A stretch of 6,984 bases of DNA from Bacteroidales bacterium (GTDB taxonomy: Bacteria; Bacteroidota; Bacteroidia; Bacteroidales; UBA932), in the NCBI GenBank assembly GCA_017509375.1, contig JAFWPT010000481.1:1-6984 (forward strand), given 5' to 3'. Under the pieces are notes generated by a model. The model ran no database searches. It was not told the origin of the DNA and saw nothing but the letters and a program-made list of their open reading frames with translations. The translations under genes were made by a program, and so were the position numbers. Shown here piece by piece: positions 6,231 to 6,984 of the stretch. The number at the start of each line of letters is the position of its first letter. The first letter of the stretch is position 1.

Positions 6231-6632
6231 GGACTTGACAATATTCCTGAAATAGTGAGAAATAAAGCGGCAATTTGTTATCAAAGGATGAGGATTTTTT
6301 CATTATCTATCATAGACTTCTTCTATGAAGTATCGGACCGTGTGCTTTACCGTTATGACCTGGTTGATCGTGAAAGCGGAGAGTTGATGACGTACCGTCT
6401 GCGGTTCCTGTTCCTTGAGTTGCCAGACTGCTGCAAAGAATTGACGCCGGAAGTGTTACCCCTAGGGATGACTTCTGCTATTATCTCATGAACAAGCTGG
6501 ATATGTCTTTAGTTTCTGAAGGGGAACCGTCCGAATTGTCTTGACATTGCGATGAAGATGAAATAGTGTTTCCCTTAGGATGAAAACGGTGAAGCCACCG
6601 GCCTGTCAGAGGAAGCCGTCGCGTCACTCTGA
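6231..6632 (+). pseudogene. Rpn/PD-(D/E)XK nuclease family transposase remnant
   Basis: A decayed piece of the widespread Bacteroidales family annotated as PD-(D/E)XK nuclease family transposase (recombination-promoting nuclease, Rpn-like). The frame through 6255-6491 contains IIDFFYEV, YDLVDRESGELM and LRFLFLELPDCCKELTPE, the family's conserved mid-region. Near 6467 the reading jumps one frame to DDFCYYLMNKLDMSLVSEGE, matching the expected continuation, and stops at 6542-6544. From 6546 the first frame resumes as IAMKMK, crosses TAG stops at 6564-6566 and 6576-6578, and ends TGLSEEAVASL plus stop at 6630-6632, the usual C-terminal motif. The N-terminal catalytic part and over a hundred residues before the C-terminus are missing, judged against a typical length near 300. 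It is non-functional and marks past mobile-element activity. Confidence 0.75.
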
Positions 6633-6670
6633 ATAATGGACCTATTTGGACCTTTATTTCTTTGATTTTT

Positions 6671-6702
6671 ATTGCTTTCAGGTTTGAATTTCGCTATTTT
6701 TG
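6671..6702 (+). promoter_or_regulatory. Bacteroidales-type promoter for the lipoprotein gene at 6707
   Basis: TATTTTTG at 6695-6702 is an exact TAnnTTTG match. ATTG at 6671-6674 lies 20 bp upstream in the -33 position. The -7 box ends only 4 bp before the ATG, so the transcript would be leaderless or nearly so, which lowers confidence. Confidence 0.4.
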
Positions 6703-6706
6703 TAGT

Positions 6707-6984
6707 ATGAAGCTGAAGGGCTTAATACTAGTCTTGCTTGCGGCGGTGGCGCTGCGGTCCTGCGCTCCGGATCCGTCTCCGGAGGCGTTCCTTGTGCCGG
6801 AAATCAGCGGCATCACCGTGGATGAGGGAACGCCGGGCGCAGTGGAGTTCCGTTGCAATGTAAGTTCTATGTCACAGGTGGCGGAGTACGGACTCTATTT
6901 CACTACCGCCGGCACTGCCACGAAAGCTTCGTCCGACATCCGCTCCTGGACTCGTGTGCAGGGCGTTAGATCGGGCGACGAAGA
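6707..6984 (+). CDS. lipoprotein, N-terminal part (runs off the window end)
   Basis: The frame is open from ATG at 6707 to the window edge, giving 92 complete codons. MKLKGLILVLLAAVALRSC is a signal peptide with a lipobox-like LRSC and probable acylated Cys19; arginine at -2 is unusual. After a proline/acid-rich spacer (APDPSPEAFLVPE) the sequence VDEGTPGAVEFRCNV and VAEYGLYFTTAGT looks like the start of an immunoglobulin or fibronectin-III type beta-sandwich, common in Bacteroidales surface lipoproteins. That assignment is tentative without the rest. It is GC-rich like the N-terminal domain of the 1348-3999 gene. It is separated from the 4027-6216 gene by the transposase remnant and has its own promoter-like site, so it may be a separate unit. 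Confidence 0.85.
   Translation, partial: MKLKGLILVLLAAVALRSCAPDPSPEAFLVPEISGITVDEGTPGAVEFRCNVSSMSQVAEYGLYFTTAGTATKASSDIRSWTRVQGVRSGDE

Noticed and set aside
6255..6491. Intact 78-residue gene
   Set aside because: It is the middle of a transposase-family protein continuing in another frame with missing ends, so it is part of a pseudogene.
6605..6632. TCAGAG/CTCTGA stem as a terminator
   Set aside because: Only 6 bp around a long loop and no U-tract follows.

Overview
The window looks like an accessory, surface-protein locus of a member of the Bacteroidota, probably order Bacteroidales. Three things support this: tandem lipoproteins with fimbrillin-like N-termini joined to leucine-rich repeats (21-residue LRRs and BspA-type LRRs), Bacteroidales-type promoter elements (TTG, about 19-20 bp, TAnnTTTG), and start codons without an obvious Shine-Dalgarno site. 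The genus cannot be fixed from this sequence.

Layout on the + strand: (1) positions 1-828 hold the 3' part of a 21-residue LRR protein that begins upstream of the window. (2) Positions 829-1347 hold no convincing + strand gene. The minus strand there carries a promoter, a strong intrinsic terminator about 95 nt downstream of the predicted transcript start, and then a small frameshifted reading frame ending tail-to-tail with gene 1. I read this as either a small RNA or an attenuator leader in front of a broken small gene. (3) Positions 1348-3999 encode a complete 883-residue lipoprotein: fimbrillin-like domain, EF-hand-type loop, eleven 21-residue LRRs, linker, second EF-hand-type loop, BspA-type LRRs. 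(4) Positions 4027-6216, after a 27-bp gap, encode a 729-residue lipoprotein with the same ends but no 21-residue LRR array. (5) Positions 6217-6706 hold a decayed fragment of an Rpn/PD-(D/E)XK-nuclease family transposase and a promoter-like sequence. (6) From 6707 to the end is the start of another lipoprotein.

The three large genes are built from the same interchangeable modules. Gene 2 reads like a fusion of a gene-1-type protein and a gene-3-type protein. Exported lipid-anchored proteins with N-terminal fimbrillin-like folds and long repeat arms are plausibly fimbrial tip adhesins or surface receptors; the ligand cannot be read from sequence. Near-identical LRR units within gene 2 and between genes 1 and 2 point to recent repeat duplication and exchange, so this may be a locus where binding surfaces are remodelled by recombination. 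The most unusual signal outside the proteins is the minus-strand promoter/terminator/competing-hairpin arrangement at about 1175-1314.
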